A stretch of DNA of 64,000 bases from SAR86 cluster bacterium SAR86B (GTDB lineage Bacteria > Pseudomonadota > Gammaproteobacteria > Magnimaribacterales > Magnimaribacteraceae): NCBI GenBank assembly GCA_905182235.1, contig CAJJAM010000030.1, positions 51,023 through 115,022 on the forward strand, given 5' to 3'. Of this stretch, positions 17,953-26,615 are shown in pieces (the stretch's first letter is position 1; every line of letters begins with the position of its first letter). The notes under the pieces are model-generated. The model saw nothing but the letters and a program-made list of their open reading frames with translations, made no database searches and had not been told where the DNA came from. The position numbers and the translations under genes were made by a program.

Positions 17953-19017
17953 ATGAGTATTCGATACGGCATTATAGGTACCGGCATGATGGGTTGCGAG
18001 CATATACGCAATTTAATGCAAATAGAGGGGGCAGAAGTCACTGCCATAGCCGATATTAGTGAAGAATCAAGAAATTGGGGGGTAAATGCCTGTACTGGAG
18101 AGTTTTTACCTAAAGTTTTCAATAATTATGAAGAATTGCTTGCGTGTGACGATGTGGATGCCGTTGTTGTAGCTACGCCTAATTTCACCCATATAGACGT
18201 AATGAGAGAAATCTTTAAAACGGACAAGCATGTTTTGCTGGAAAAACCCATGTGCACCTCTGTAGAAGATGCAAAAGAAGTAGTGCGATCAAGTAAAACA
18301 CATAAAGGTGTTGTCTGGATAGGCCTTGAATATAGATACATGGCAACCATTTCTGCTGCTTTAGATAATTTGGAGGCTGTTGGAGACATTCGAATGTGCG
18401 CGATTAAAGAACATCGATTCCCTTTCTTAAAAAAAGTAAATAATTGGAATCGCTTCAATCGAAATACGGGCGGAACGCTGGTTGAAAAATGTTGCCACTT
18501 TTTTGACTTGATGAATCAAGTGATTCCCAGTGAACCGGTCAGTGTCTTTGCTTCTGGTGGACAAGACGTTAACCACCTTCAGGAGATCTACGAAGGTGAA
18601 ACATCAGATATTCTTGACAACGCTTACGTCATTGTTAATTACGCCAACGGTGCGAGAGCTCTTCTGGATTTGTGTATGTTTGCTGAAGGCAGTGAACACG
18701 AGCAAGAAATATCTGTGACAGGAGATAAAGGTAAGATAGAAACGACCGTTCCGGGTAAAGAATTAATTATAAGTAAGAGATCCAGCAATAATTTTAAACG
18801 AGTTCCTATTGAATCTGATCCTCGCATAAAAGAACAAGGCTTTCATCACGGGGCAAGTTACTTAGAACATTTAGGTTTCTTGGATGCTATTAACAATCAA
18901 ACCTCTCCTGCTGTCACGGTTAACGACGGTTTGATGTCAATCGTGTTGGGCATTGCTGCACAGCAATCCATAGAAACGGGGCAACTTGTAAAAATTAGCG
19001 ATACACTGGCAGAATAA
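17953..19017 (+). CDS. Gfo/Idh/MocA family oxidoreductase
   Basis: A 354-residue NAD(P)-dependent dehydrogenase. The Rossmann motif GIIGTGMMG lies near residues 6-14, the ATPNFTH stretch near 73-79, and the catalytic lysine in LLEKPMCTS near 95-103. The second domain includes GGTLVEKCCHFFDLM, whose Cys-His pair occupies the usual substrate site. A TTG at 17950 precedes the ATG by one codon; I use the ATG. Members oxidise or reduce sugars, inositols or similar polyols, but the substrate cannot be read. The aldo/keto reductase follows 3 bases after the stop, and a 2-oxoglutarate oxygenase overlaps that gene, so the three form one operon. Confidence 0.85.
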   Translation: MSIRYGIIGTGMMGCEHIRNLMQIEGAEVTAIADISEESRNWGVNACTGEFLPKVFNNYEELLACDDVDAVVVATPNFTHIDVMREIFKTDKHVLLEKPMCTSVEDAKEVVRSSKTHKGVVWIGLEYRYMATISAALDNLEAVGDIRMCAIKEHRFPFLKKVNNWNRFNRNTGGTLVEKCCHFFDLMNQVIPSEPVSVFASGGQDVNHLQEIYEGETSDILDNAYVIVNYANGARALLDLCMFAEGSEHEQEISVTGDKGKIETTVPGKELIISKRSSNNFKRVPIESDPRIKEQGFHHGASYLEHLGFLDAINNQTSPAVTVNDGLMSIVLGIAAQQSIETGQLVKISDTLAE

Positions 19018-19020
19018 ATC

Positions 19021-19989
19021 ATGAGCTATCAATCAATTAAAGACATTCCTAACATTGGTTTTGGTTTGTGGAAAATCTCGAATGAAGTATGCGCTGACGT
19101 GGTTTACGAAGCCGTCAAGCAAGGGTATCGCCATTTTGATGCGGCGTCGGATTACGGGAATGAAAAAGAAGTGGGAATTGGCCTCAAGCGCGCCATGGAT
19201 GAAGGCTTGTGTAATCGAGAAGACCTTTGGATAACTTCTAAATTGTGGAATACTTACCACCATCCATCTCACGTGCCGATGGCGCTCCATCGAACTCTAG
19301 AAGACCTTCAGCTTGAATATCTTGACCTCTATCTGATTCACTTCCCTATCGCCCTGGAATTCATCGATTTTGAAGAACGCTACCCTTCTGAATGGTTTTT
19401 TGAACCCGAAGCAAGTAATCCCGCCATGAAACTTGCCAAAATACCGCTTGCCGACACTTGGCATGCAATGGAGGAGCTTAAAGCAAATAAAAAGGTAAAA
19501 CACATCGGAGTTTGCAATTACTCAACAGGCCTTTTAAATGACTTGATGAATTACTGTCAAACTCCGCCCGAACTTCTGCAAATAGAATCTCACCCTTACC
19601 TGTCGCAAGAAAATCTAATTCGCCTAGCAAAACAGCATGGACTTGAGGTGACTGCCTTTTCTCCTTTAGGATCACTTTCTTATGTTGAACTGGAAATGGC
19701 AGAACAAAACGAATCTATTTTGGATCAAAGTGTTGTTAAAGAAATTGCAGAACGTCTTAACTGCTCTCCTGTCCAAGTGTTATTACGATGGGGAACTCAA
19801 CGAGGCACTTCAGTTTTGGCCAAGAGCATTAATGCTGAGAGGATGGCAGAAAATCTTGCTTCAAATAATATTGAACTTACCCCAAAAGACATGATGGCCA
19901 TTTCAAATTTAAATAGAAACAGACGCTTTAATGATCCTGGAGATTTCTGTGAAGGTGCCTTCAACTCCTTCTATCCTATCTATGACTGA
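19021..19989 (+). CDS. Aldo/keto reductase
   Basis: A 322-residue NADPH-dependent TIM-barrel reductase. The catalytic tetrad is complete: Asp40 and Tyr45 in FDAASDYGNE, Lys74 in ITSKLWN, and His107 in YLIHFP. The C-terminal cofactor site is KSINAERMAENLAS. The loop FEERYPSEWFFEPE near 117-130 looks like that of eukaryotic-type xylose/aldose reductases (AKR1/AKR2 groups), which reduce aldehydes or aldoses to alcohols. Four hand-counted lines average about 47 percent GC, above the usual here, which hints at a different origin. Its end overlaps the oxygenase start by 8 bases. Confidence 0.87.
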   Translation: MSYQSIKDIPNIGFGLWKISNEVCADVVYEAVKQGYRHFDAASDYGNEKEVGIGLKRAMDEGLCNREDLWITSKLWNTYHHPSHVPMALHRTLEDLQLEYLDLYLIHFPIALEFIDFEERYPSEWFFEPEASNPAMKLAKIPLADTWHAMEELKANKKVKHIGVCNYSTGLLNDLMNYCQTPPELLQIESHPYLSQENLIRLAKQHGLEVTAFSPLGSLSYVELEMAEQNESILDQSVVKEIAERLNCSPVQVLLRWGTQRGTSVLAKSINAERMAENLASNNIELTPKDMMAISNLNRNRRFNDPGDFCEGAFNSFYPIYD

Positions 19990-20926
19990 AGATACTTTTC
20001 CAAGCATTATCCGCAATGATGCTGGCTTAAATAATATATCGGAGGTAGTTAATTGGCTGACTAAAGAATCCTCTGTTCTAAAACTGGGCTTGTCTAATTC
20101 AGGAACAGTACTATTTCGAGGATTTCCAATTTTTACTCCAGAAGATTTTGATAGCTTCTCTTCTGCTTTTAACTACGGCAACTTTACCTACCAAGAATCT
20201 CTTTCTAATGCCGTTAGAATTAATAAAACCCCAAGAGTTTTTACGGCCAATGAAGCGCCTCCAGAGGTAGAAATCTTTCTTCACCATGAAATGGCCCAAA
20301 CTCCTTCTTATCCAGAGAAGATTTTTTTCTGTTGTCTGTCTCCAGCAGCTGAAGGTGGAGCGACCCCTCTTTGCCGATCCGACAAGGTCTATGAAACTCT
20401 AAATGATAAACATCCTAAATGGGTATCAAAATTTGAATCCCTGGGTCTAAAATACACGACACTTATGCCTAATTCAGATGAATTGGCCTCTGGACAAGGT
20501 CGGGGGTGGCGCAGCACTTTGTCAGTTCAGGATAAAAAAGCAGCTGAAGAGAGACTTATAGAATTGAACTACACTTGGGAGTGGCAAGAAAATGGATCTC
20601 TACTAGCAACCACTCCTCCATTACCAGCCACCACGAAACTAACCGATGGAAAAATATCTTTCTTTAATCAAATTATAGCGGCTTACCGTGGCTGGAAGAC
20701 TCAAGAGAACATGTCTTTACCTGCAGTCACTTTTGGTAATGGTGAACACATAGATGAAATCATACTCAATACTATTTCAGACATTGCTGAACGCTTCACC
20801 ACTGCACTTGAATGGGAACCGGGAGATGTTGCGCTCGTAGACAATAAGCGAGTCATGCACGGACGCAACCCTTACAGTGGAAATAAGAAACGCGAAGTTG
20901 TTGTTTGTCTTGCAAGAGACAGCTAA
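19982..20926 (+). CDS. Fe(II)/2-oxoglutarate-dependent oxygenase, TauD/TfdA (clavaminate synthase-like)
   Basis: A 314-residue non-haem iron oxygenase. The metal triad is of the His-x-Glu type: His101 and Glu103 in FLHHEMAQ, with a distal His at about 293 in RVMHGRNPY and the 2-oxoglutarate-binding Arg shortly after (KKREVVV). The FCCLSPAAEGGATPL stretch is typical of the TauD/SyrP/clavaminate-synthase-like group, which hydroxylates amino acids or small acids. The start is the ATG at 19982, overlapping the reductase stop (ATGACTGA); an upstream in-frame ATG at 19931 lies deep inside the reductase. Tight coupling with two dehydrogenases suggests one small-molecule pathway, not identifiable from sequence. 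Confidence 0.83.
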   Translation: MTEDTFPSIIRNDAGLNNISEVVNWLTKESSVLKLGLSNSGTVLFRGFPIFTPEDFDSFSSAFNYGNFTYQESLSNAVRINKTPRVFTANEAPPEVEIFLHHEMAQTPSYPEKIFFCCLSPAAEGGATPLCRSDKVYETLNDKHPKWVSKFESLGLKYTTLMPNSDELASGQGRGWRSTLSVQDKKAAEERLIELNYTWEWQENGSLLATTPPLPATTKLTDGKISFFNQIIAAYRGWKTQENMSLPAVTFGNGEHIDEIILNTISDIAERFTTALEWEPGDVALVDNKRVMHGRNPYSGNKKREVVVCLARDS

Positions 20927-20967
20927 TTCAGTTAAAAATAAAGTACAAATAATAAAAAGGATTAATT

Positions 20968-22239
20968 ATGCATAAGGCAGAAGATGTAGGGGTTTCGACA
21001 GAAAGGTTAAATCGCATTGGAGAAACAATGCGAAAGCTAATAGATGAAAAGAAAATACCTGGAACGGTTACTTTAGTTGCTAGAAAAGGAAAGGTTATTC
21101 ATTTCGAAACGAATGGGTTGCGTGACGTAGAGAAAAACTTGCCCATGGAAAAAGATACTATTTTTAGAATCTATTCCCAATCTAAACCAATTACAGGTGC
21201 AGCTTTAATGATGCTTTTTGAAGAAGGGAAGTTTCTTATGACTGACCCTATCTCGAAATATCTTCCAGAGTTTTCAGATATGCAAGTTTGTATTGGCGAA
21301 GAGAATGGCAAAATGAAGACGGAAGCTGCTACTTCCCCTATTACCATTCAACAGCTTGCCTCACATACCTCAGGATTATCCTATTCTTTTATACCTGGAC
21401 CTGTTGGAGCCATGTATATTGCAGAAGAAACTGAACGCGGTCTAGGTAATGTACCAAGTGCTGGAGGGGAGTTTTTCACCAGCGGTTCAAACAAAGTACC
21501 TTTTAATAATCTGCGAGAATGGACCAAAGAACTAACAGAACTTCCTCTGGTAGCTCAACCCGGAACTATTTGGAACTACAGTGTAGGCATGGATGTGTTG
21601 GGAGCCTTAATAGAGGAAGTGTCAGGAATGACATTTGGTGAATTCCTACAGGAAAGAATCTTCAACCCCTTGGGTATGGACGATACAGGTTTTATGGTGC
21701 CGGAAGATAAACTGAATAGGTTTTCAGCTAACTATGCACCTATTCCAGAAAATATGATGCTGATGGATGATCCTGAAAATTCAGGATATGGAACGCCACC
21801 TCAACTAGAGTCTGGAGGCGGTGGCTTGGTTAGTACTGTTGGGGATTATCTTAAATTTGCGCAGATGTTGTTAAATAGAGGTGAATACCAAGGAAAAAGA
21901 TATTTGGGGAAAAAGACAGTTAAGTTCATGACTGCTAATCACATGGGTTCAGTAAGTGCTGATGAGGGATTAACTAACCTATTTAATATGCTTGGAAGTG
22001 GTTATAAGGTTGGAGGTATGGGATTTGGTATTACGGGATCGGTTGTTGTGAATCCCGCTCTTACAGGTCTGCCAGTTTCAAAGGGTGTTTACAGCTGGGG
22101 TGGTGCAGCAAGTACTCATTTTTGGATAGATAACAAAGAAGACCTTATAGGCATTGTTCATACTCAGCTTTTACCTGATGGAACATATCCTGTGAGAGAG
22201 CTTATGCAGTTAGCTACCTATCAAGCAATAATTGAATAA
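20968..22239 (+). CDS. Serine hydrolase of the class C beta-lactamase fold (EstB/AmpC-like)
   Basis: A 423-residue protein with the SxxK nucleophile motif at Ser70-Lys73 in IYSQSKPIT and the Tyr motif in WNYSVGMDVLG near 200. There is no signal peptide, so it is probably cytoplasmic, unlike true AmpC enzymes. The family includes esterases, transesterases and D-amino peptidases, so this should not be read as antibiotic resistance. Length (about 420) and the FRIYS-KPIT context fit the esterase branch. It starts 41 bases after the oxygenase, so it may be the last gene of that operon; a link to its pathway is speculation. Confidence 0.8.
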   Translation: MHKAEDVGVSTERLNRIGETMRKLIDEKKIPGTVTLVARKGKVIHFETNGLRDVEKNLPMEKDTIFRIYSQSKPITGAALMMLFEEGKFLMTDPISKYLPEFSDMQVCIGEENGKMKTEAATSPITIQQLASHTSGLSYSFIPGPVGAMYIAEETERGLGNVPSAGGEFFTSGSNKVPFNNLREWTKELTELPLVAQPGTIWNYSVGMDVLGALIEEVSGMTFGEFLQERIFNPLGMDDTGFMVPEDKLNRFSANYAPIPENMMLMDDPENSGYGTPPQLESGGGGLVSTVGDYLKFAQMLLNRGEYQGKRYLGKKTVKFMTANHMGSVSADEGLTNLFNMLGSGYKVGGMGFGITGSVVVNPALTGLPVSKGVYSWGGAASTHFWIDNKEDLIGIVHTQLLPDGTYPVRELMQLATYQAIIE

Positions 22240-22245
22240 AAAAAA

Positions 22246-22362
22246 TTAATCGTTCGCATGAAAACAAACTAATTGCTCTCCAATTTCTTCGTACCTTATG
22301 AAGGGGTTATGCTCCACTCCATCAGCTTGTTCTTTAAAAGCATAGAGTTCTTTAATTAATAC
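22246..22362 (-). pseudogene. Possible remnant: 38-codon open stretch with no start
   Basis: In the 112-base gap between the serine hydrolase and the methyltransferase, the minus strand holds 38 sense codons ending at TAA. The translation has protein-like composition (for example VEHNPFIRYEEIGEQLVCFH) but no ATG; a stop lies just upstream and the first bases overlap the methyltransferase stop. A GTG inside would give only 23 residues. It may be the tail of a decayed gene. It may also be chance, so confidence is low. I do not recognise the family. Confidence 0.25.
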
Positions 22363-22975
22363 CTACTGCAAATCCCCAATAGTTATACCCGGCAACCTTT
22401 GGGGTGTTAGGTAAATACATTTGATCTAATTCAATAATCTTATAACCAGAATCTTCAAGTATGGAGGGTATATCTCTGTTTAAATGACAACCTCCTGAAA
22501 ATTTTCCCCAGATTGGGTCAATTCTTGACTGCCACTTAGCAATATTTACATCGGGAGCTATTCCATGCTCACAAAAAATTAATTTTCCCGTGTCTTTTAG
22601 CACTCTCTTTATTTCGATATTAGCCCTAATAACTTCTGGAATTGTACACATCGTGTAGGTTACTAGCGCGGTATCAAAATAATTATCAGGTAAAGGAATC
22701 TCCTCAGCTCCGCCAGATATAAATTTAACATCTAAATCCAGATTTTTTGCGGTTTCTTTAGCCATGGAGCTTAATTCTTCTGAAGGGTCAAGGCCCCAAA
22801 TCTGAGTAACTTTAGAATTATCGTAGAAAGGTAAATTGAGTCCAGAACCAATACCTACTTCCAAGACTATACCTTCTGCATAAGGAACAACTTTTTTTCT
22901 TTGATACTCAACGGGTTTTGAACCGCAGGCACAATTTAAAAATTTTGGTAGTACATATTTATCATATAAACTCAT
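22352..22975 (-). CDS. Class I SAM-dependent methyltransferase (UbiE/METTL7-like)
   Basis: A 207-residue Methyltransf_11-type enzyme. The SAM site is VLEVGIGSGLNLPFY near 38-52 (motif I), then GLDPSEE near 61-67, and GGAEEIPLPDNYFD near 87-100, with VLKDTGKLIFCEHG near 125-138. Two cysteines at 15 and 17 (NCACG) are typical of the METTL7-like/phospholipid-methyltransferase-like branch. The substrate is unknown, perhaps a lipid or a thiol. It is divergent from the SDR gene with a 42-base gap, too short for two ordinary non-overlapping promoters. The C-terminus GYNYWGFA is the usual family end, so the protein looks complete. Confidence 0.8.
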   Translation of the reverse strand: MSLYDKYVLPKFLNCACGSKPVEYQRKKVVPYAEGIVLEVGIGSGLNLPFYDNSKVTQIWGLDPSEELSSMAKETAKNLDLDVKFISGGAEEIPLPDNYFDTALVTYTMCTIPEVIRANIEIKRVLKDTGKLIFCEHGIAPDVNIAKWQSRIDPIWGKFSGGCHLNRDIPSILEDSGYKIIELDQMYLPNTPKVAGYNYWGFAVGIN

Positions 22976-23017
22976 TATTCCAATCTAATACTTGATTTAA
23001 ATAAAGGCAAATAAACT

Positions 23018-23881
23018 ATGAAAGAAAATTTACAAGGCAAGGTTTGTTTAATAACTGGAGCCACAAATGGAATAGGAGAAGAAGCAGCAAAACAAATTGC
23101 CTTAATGGGAGCAGAAATTGTTTTCATAGCCAGAAGCCCTGCTAAAGCAGAAGAATTAAAGCAATCTCTTAAATCTTTAACCGGCAGAGAGTCAACATCC
23201 ATAATCGCTGATCTTTCTTCACAAGAGGAGGTTAAAAGAGCCGCATCTGAATTTTTGTCAATGAACAAGCCTCTTAATATATTGCTAAATAATGCAGGGA
23301 TTATGAATACCTCGCGAAAGGAAACCGTTGATGGCCTTGAAGAAGTCTTCTCGGTGAACCATCTGGCGTATTATTCATTCACGTTAATGTTAATGAACAA
23401 GTTAATTGAAAGTGGTCCAAGTAGAGTTGTAAACGTAGCTTCAGGAGCACATATGTTTGTAAAAGATATGAACTTCGACGACCTCCAATCTGAAAAAGAA
23501 TATAAAACTATGCAAGTCTATGGAAGATCAAAACTTGCCAATATATTGTTCACTAGAGAACTGGCTGAAAGATTAAAAGGAAAAGGAGTGACTGTGAATT
23601 GCCTCCATCCAGGATTTGTGAATACTGGCATCGGTTCAAACAATAGTCCAACAATGGGTAGAATCTTAATGACTCTCGCCAGACCTTTTAGTAGAAAAAC
23701 AGATAAGGGCGCTGAAACTTCTATTTATCTGTGTGTTTCTCCAGAAGTAGAAAATGAAACGGGAGAGTATTTTTATGACTGCAAAAAAGAGAAAATTTCT
23801 GCAGCGGCTAGTGATAAAGAAAATGCCACGAAGCTTTGGGAAGTGAGCTCTAAACTAACTGGAATTGATCTATTAGATTAA
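23018..23881 (+). CDS. Short-chain dehydrogenase/reductase (retinol dehydrogenase-like)
   Basis: A 287-residue classical SDR. The cofactor motif TGATNGIG lies near 14-21, NNAG near 91-94, the catalytic Ser in VASGAHMF near 142, and YGRSK (Tyr and Lys) near 168-172. The HPGFVNTGIG stretch near 198-207 is typical of the retinol-dehydrogenase/WWOX-like branch, which often uses NADP(H). Substrate unknown. Its end overlaps the convergent priA end by 9 bases. Confidence 0.85.
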   Translation: MKENLQGKVCLITGATNGIGEEAAKQIALMGAEIVFIARSPAKAEELKQSLKSLTGRESTSIIADLSSQEEVKRAASEFLSMNKPLNILLNNAGIMNTSRKETVDGLEEVFSVNHLAYYSFTLMLMNKLIESGPSRVVNVASGAHMFVKDMNFDDLQSEKEYKTMQVYGRSKLANILFTRELAERLKGKGVTVNCLHPGFVNTGIGSNNSPTMGRILMTLARPFSRKTDKGAETSIYLCVSPEVENETGEYFYDCKKEKISAAASDKENATKLWEVSSKLTGIDLLD

Positions 23882-26089
23882 AGAAATAGGATCAACATCC
23901 ACAGACCACCTAACTTTTTTGCTAGTTGAAGGCATGTATAAGATTGTTTGAGTCAAATCCAAGAATTCATGCAAAGATTTTCTACTTCCAGAGAAAATAT
24001 TTATTTCCCACCTAAACACACCTGATTTTTTTTCCATAACGGCAGGCAATGGACCAACTACTCTTAAATCTTTTGGTAATTTTTTTACCTTACTAGCTGC
24101 TTCTAATAGATTGATTATGAAATCTCTGGAAACGTAACTGTTTGGTGACTCGGATTGTATTTTAGCTTGGAAAGAAAACGGGGGTGTTTTAGCAGATTTC
24201 CTTTCTTCCAAAAGATTTAAAGCGAAAGACTGATAGCTCCCCGTTATTAGTTCTTCTATTTGAGGATGTTCAGGGCAATAGGACTGAAGAATAACTTTGC
24301 CTGGCTTTTTATCCCTGCCTGCCCTGCCAGCAACCTGAGTCATCAATTGAGCTACTCTTTCACTGCCCCTAAAATCTGCACTGAATAAACCTGAGTCCGC
24401 ATCAAGAATTCCTACCAATGTTACATCTGGAAAATGATGACCTTTTGCTAATAATTGTGTGCCTAAAAGAATCATAGGCTTTCCTTCTTTTATGGAATCA
24501 AGGTAAACATTCAAAGAATCTTTTTTCTTAGTTGTATCGCTATCAATCCTCAGAACAGGAAATTTAGAAAACCGCTTCTTTAAGAATTCTTCTACTCTAG
24601 CAGTTCCGTATCCGTAGGATTGAAAATCATTAGAAGAGCATGAAGGACAAGACTTAGGCTTTTCTTTTTGTGCCTCACAGTGGTGACAGTGCAATCTGAG
24701 AGGGCCTGTATGTACCGTCATGTGTGCATCACACCTTTCACAATTTGAAACCCATCCACAAGACCTACATATCAATGAAGGAGCATACCCTCTTCTATTT
24801 AAAAAGATTAAAACTTGATTCCCTTTGGTTAATTCTTCTTCCGTAAGATCTACAAGCTCTCCACTCAAGCCTTCATGAAGCTCTTTGCCTCTTAAGCCTA
24901 TAGGTGTGTACTTAGGTAACTGCGCTCCAGTTGCTCGCTTGGTTAAATTCAGAACTTTATATTTATTAACTAAAGAATTATTTAAAGTTTCTAGAGAAGG
25001 AGTAGCTGAAGCTAAAACAATAGGTATTTTTTTTATCTTTGCTCTGTAAAGAGCCATATCTCTAGCCGAATATCTAAAGCGCTCTGCTTGCTTAAAAGAA
25101 AGATCATGCTCCTCATCAACCACAATTAGACCAAGGTTTTTCATGGGCATGAAAATACTGGATCTCGTCCCTATAATTATATCCACTAGTCCTTTCGAAG
25201 CTCCTAACCAGGCATCCAGTTTTTCTCTTTCATTTTTTGCAGAGTGAAACGAGAGTACTCTTTCTCCAAAATATCTCTTGAATCTTTCTTCTGCTTGCGG
25301 AGCTAGTCCAATCTCTGGAATCAGTATTAGAGCCTGCTTTCCTTGAGAGATTATATTCTTTATCGCCTGTAAATAGACTTCAGTTTTTCCACTTCCTGTA
25401 ATTCCGTTCAGCAAGAAAACCGTATTGCTATCTGTAGCTTTATTTAGTGAATTAACAGCGTGCTGCTGCTCTTCATTAAGTTTCTTTTTCTTTGAATCTA
25501 CAGAAGAATTATCTTGTTTCTTGTAAGGTGATAATTCTCTGACGTACTTTGTAATTAAACCTTTGCTTAATAAATCATTTAAGGTCGCAGTTGATATTCC
25601 ATAGGCTTTAGCTGTCATTTGAGAGAATTCTTTTTCTGTTCTAAATAACTCTAAGGCTTTACTTTGACTAGGAGCTCTTGATAATTCTGCTCTATCAAAA
25701 AACTCACCTTTACTGGTTAATTCAAAGAACTTTGTTTCAAGGAACTTTGCCTCTTTTCCTTTTCTTAATGAAGGAGGAAAAAAATAAGAAATAACCTCAC
25801 CCAATGGGTAATGATAATAACGCGATGCCCAATCGGCCAATTCCAATGATTCTTTGTCTAACAAAGGCTCTACGTCTAGAACCTCTTTTATATATTTGTA
25901 TTTTTTTGGTTTTTTTAGCTGTTTGGCGTCTGTATTCCAGACAACCCCAACTAAAGTTCTGTTCCCAAATGGGACAATGACGCGAGAACCCGGCTTCGGC
26001 GGATTGGAGTATAGTTTTTTAGGGAGTAAATAGGAGAACTTCTCTAATAGAGGTATTGGCACTAAAACTTCTATTAAATTATCGGTCAT
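23873..26089 (-). CDS. priA: Primosomal replication restart helicase PriA
   Basis: A 738-residue 3'-to-5' DNA helicase that reloads the replisome at stalled forks. The N-terminal DNA-binding domain (about 1-200) is followed by Walker A GITGSGKTEVY near 229-239, the DEEH box near 327-330, and a zinc-binding insert with paired cysteines (CRSCGW, CERCDAH, CHHCEAQ, CPSCSS) between about 440 and 490. Helicase motifs V/VI are GTQLLAKGHHFPDVTLV and QVAGRAGR. Length matches the family (about 730). It diverges from rpmE, as in E. coli, where priA and rpmE are also neighbours. Confidence 0.97.
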   Translation of the reverse strand: MTDNLIEVLVPIPLLEKFSYLLPKKLYSNPPKPGSRVIVPFGNRTLVGVVWNTDAKQLKKPKKYKYIKEVLDVEPLLDKESLELADWASRYYHYPLGEVISYFFPPSLRKGKEAKFLETKFFELTSKGEFFDRAELSRAPSQSKALELFRTEKEFSQMTAKAYGISTATLNDLLSKGLITKYVRELSPYKKQDNSSVDSKKKKLNEEQQHAVNSLNKATDSNTVFLLNGITGSGKTEVYLQAIKNIISQGKQALILIPEIGLAPQAEERFKRYFGERVLSFHSAKNEREKLDAWLGASKGLVDIIIGTRSSIFMPMKNLGLIVVDEEHDLSFKQAERFRYSARDMALYRAKIKKIPIVLASATPSLETLNNSLVNKYKVLNLTKRATGAQLPKYTPIGLRGKELHEGLSGELVDLTEEELTKGNQVLIFLNRRGYAPSLICRSCGWVSNCERCDAHMTVHTGPLRLHCHHCEAQKEKPKSCPSCSSNDFQSYGYGTARVEEFLKKRFSKFPVLRIDSDTTKKKDSLNVYLDSIKEGKPMILLGTQLLAKGHHFPDVTLVGILDADSGLFSADFRGSERVAQLMTQVAGRAGRDKKPGKVILQSYCPEHPQIEELITGSYQSFALNLLEERKSAKTPPFSFQAKIQSESPNSYVSRDFIINLLEAASKVKKLPKDLRVVGPLPAVMEKKSGVFRWEINIFSGSRKSLHEFLDLTQTILYMPSTSKKVRWSVDVDPISLI

Positions 26090-26126
26090 GAGCTTATTCT
26101 AAACTCATTAAAGCAATATTATGCAT

Positions 26127-26154
26127 TTGCCTCGGTTTAATCGTCTGGTATAGT
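26127..26154 (+). promoter_or_regulatory. Putative rpmE promoter
   Basis: TTGCCT at 26127-26132 and TATAGT at 26149-26154 with a 16-base spacer lie in the 97-base divergent gap between priA and rpmE, 33 bases before the rpmE ATG. Consensus match only. Confidence 0.5.
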
Positions 26155-26186
26155 GCGCGATCTAAATTTAAAGACTTTAAGAAAAC

Positions 26187-26501
26187 ATGCGCGAAGCTAT
26201 ACACCCAGATTATAAAGACATCAAAGCAACTTGTAGTTGCGGAAATGCTATTGAGATTAAATCCACTCTTGCTGAAGATATTCAGTTAGACGTTTGCTCT
26301 GAATGCCATCCTTTCTACACAGGAAAACAGAAACTAGTAGATACTGGCGGAAGAGTAGATAAATTCAGAAAACGTTTCGGCAATAAGACTAAAGCAGCTC
26401 CAGTTGCTGAAGAAGCTCCTGCTGAGGAAGTAGTTGTTGAAGAAGCTCCTGCTGAGGAAGTAGTTGCTGAAGAAGCTCCTGCTGAGGAAGAAGAAAAATA
26501 A
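26187..26501 (+). CDS. rpmE: 50S ribosomal protein L31 (zinc-binding type) with extended acidic tail
   Basis: The first 70 residues are a normal zinc-type L31: IHPDY near 5, [12 protein letters not shown] with Cys16 and Cys18, [13 protein letters not shown] with two more cysteines, and [13 protein letters not shown]31 bridges the 50S central protuberance and the 30S head. The protein is 104 residues instead of about 70: an Ala/Glu/Pro/Val tail of about 30 residues (repeats of EEAPAEEV) follows, encoded by three near-perfect 30-bp tandem repeats. The tail is strongly acidic, opposite to most ribosomal proteins, and its role is unknown. A hairpin terminator follows 19 bases after the stop. Confidence 0.96.
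   Translation: MREAIHPDYKDIKATCSCGNAIEIKSTLAEDIQLDVCSECHPFYTGKQKLVDTGGRVDKFRKRFGNKTKAAPVAEEAPAEEVVVEEAPAEEVVAEEAPAEEEEK
26403..26490 (+). repeat. 30-bp tandem repeat, 2.9 copies, inside rpmE
   Basis: Units at 26403-26432, 26433-26462 and 26463-26490 (last copy two bases short) differ only by one C-to-T change in copy 2 (GTTGTTGA instead of GTTGCTGA). Each unit encodes a ten-residue Val/Ala-Glu-Glu-Ala-Pro-Ala-Glu-Glu-Val block. The near identity at DNA level, including third positions, points to recent duplication or repeat-number change by slippage. The unit is a multiple of three, so copy changes keep the reading frame. Confidence 0.92.
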
Positions 26502-26520
26502 CTTAACTAATGGTTAAGAA

Positions 26521-26545
26521 AAAAAGGCGCTCTAAGCGCCTTTTT
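26521..26545 (+). terminator. Rho-independent terminator after rpmE, symmetrical
   Basis: An 11-base perfect stem (AAAAAGGCGCT / AGCGCCTTTTT) with a CTA loop. The T run at 26541 onward ends rpmE transcripts; the mirrored A run at 26521-26525 would act the same way for coaBC arriving on the minus strand, so it is probably bidirectional. Confidence 0.88.
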
Positions 26546-26615
26546 CTTTGTCTGAATTATTCTGATCCTTGTCATACTTGTGTTTAATTTACAAGAATGT
26601 GGGATGAACAAGTTT

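Noticed and set aside
19021-19989. Horizontal transfer of the aldo/keto reductase from high GC
   Set aside because: Sampled lines vary from 38 to 55 percent, and ordinary neighbouring genes also have lines near 48 percent, so the signal is not clear enough for a separate finding.
20968-22239. Antibiotic-resistance beta-lactamase
   Set aside because: No signal peptide and the context is metabolic; the fold is shared by esterases, so resistance is not supported.
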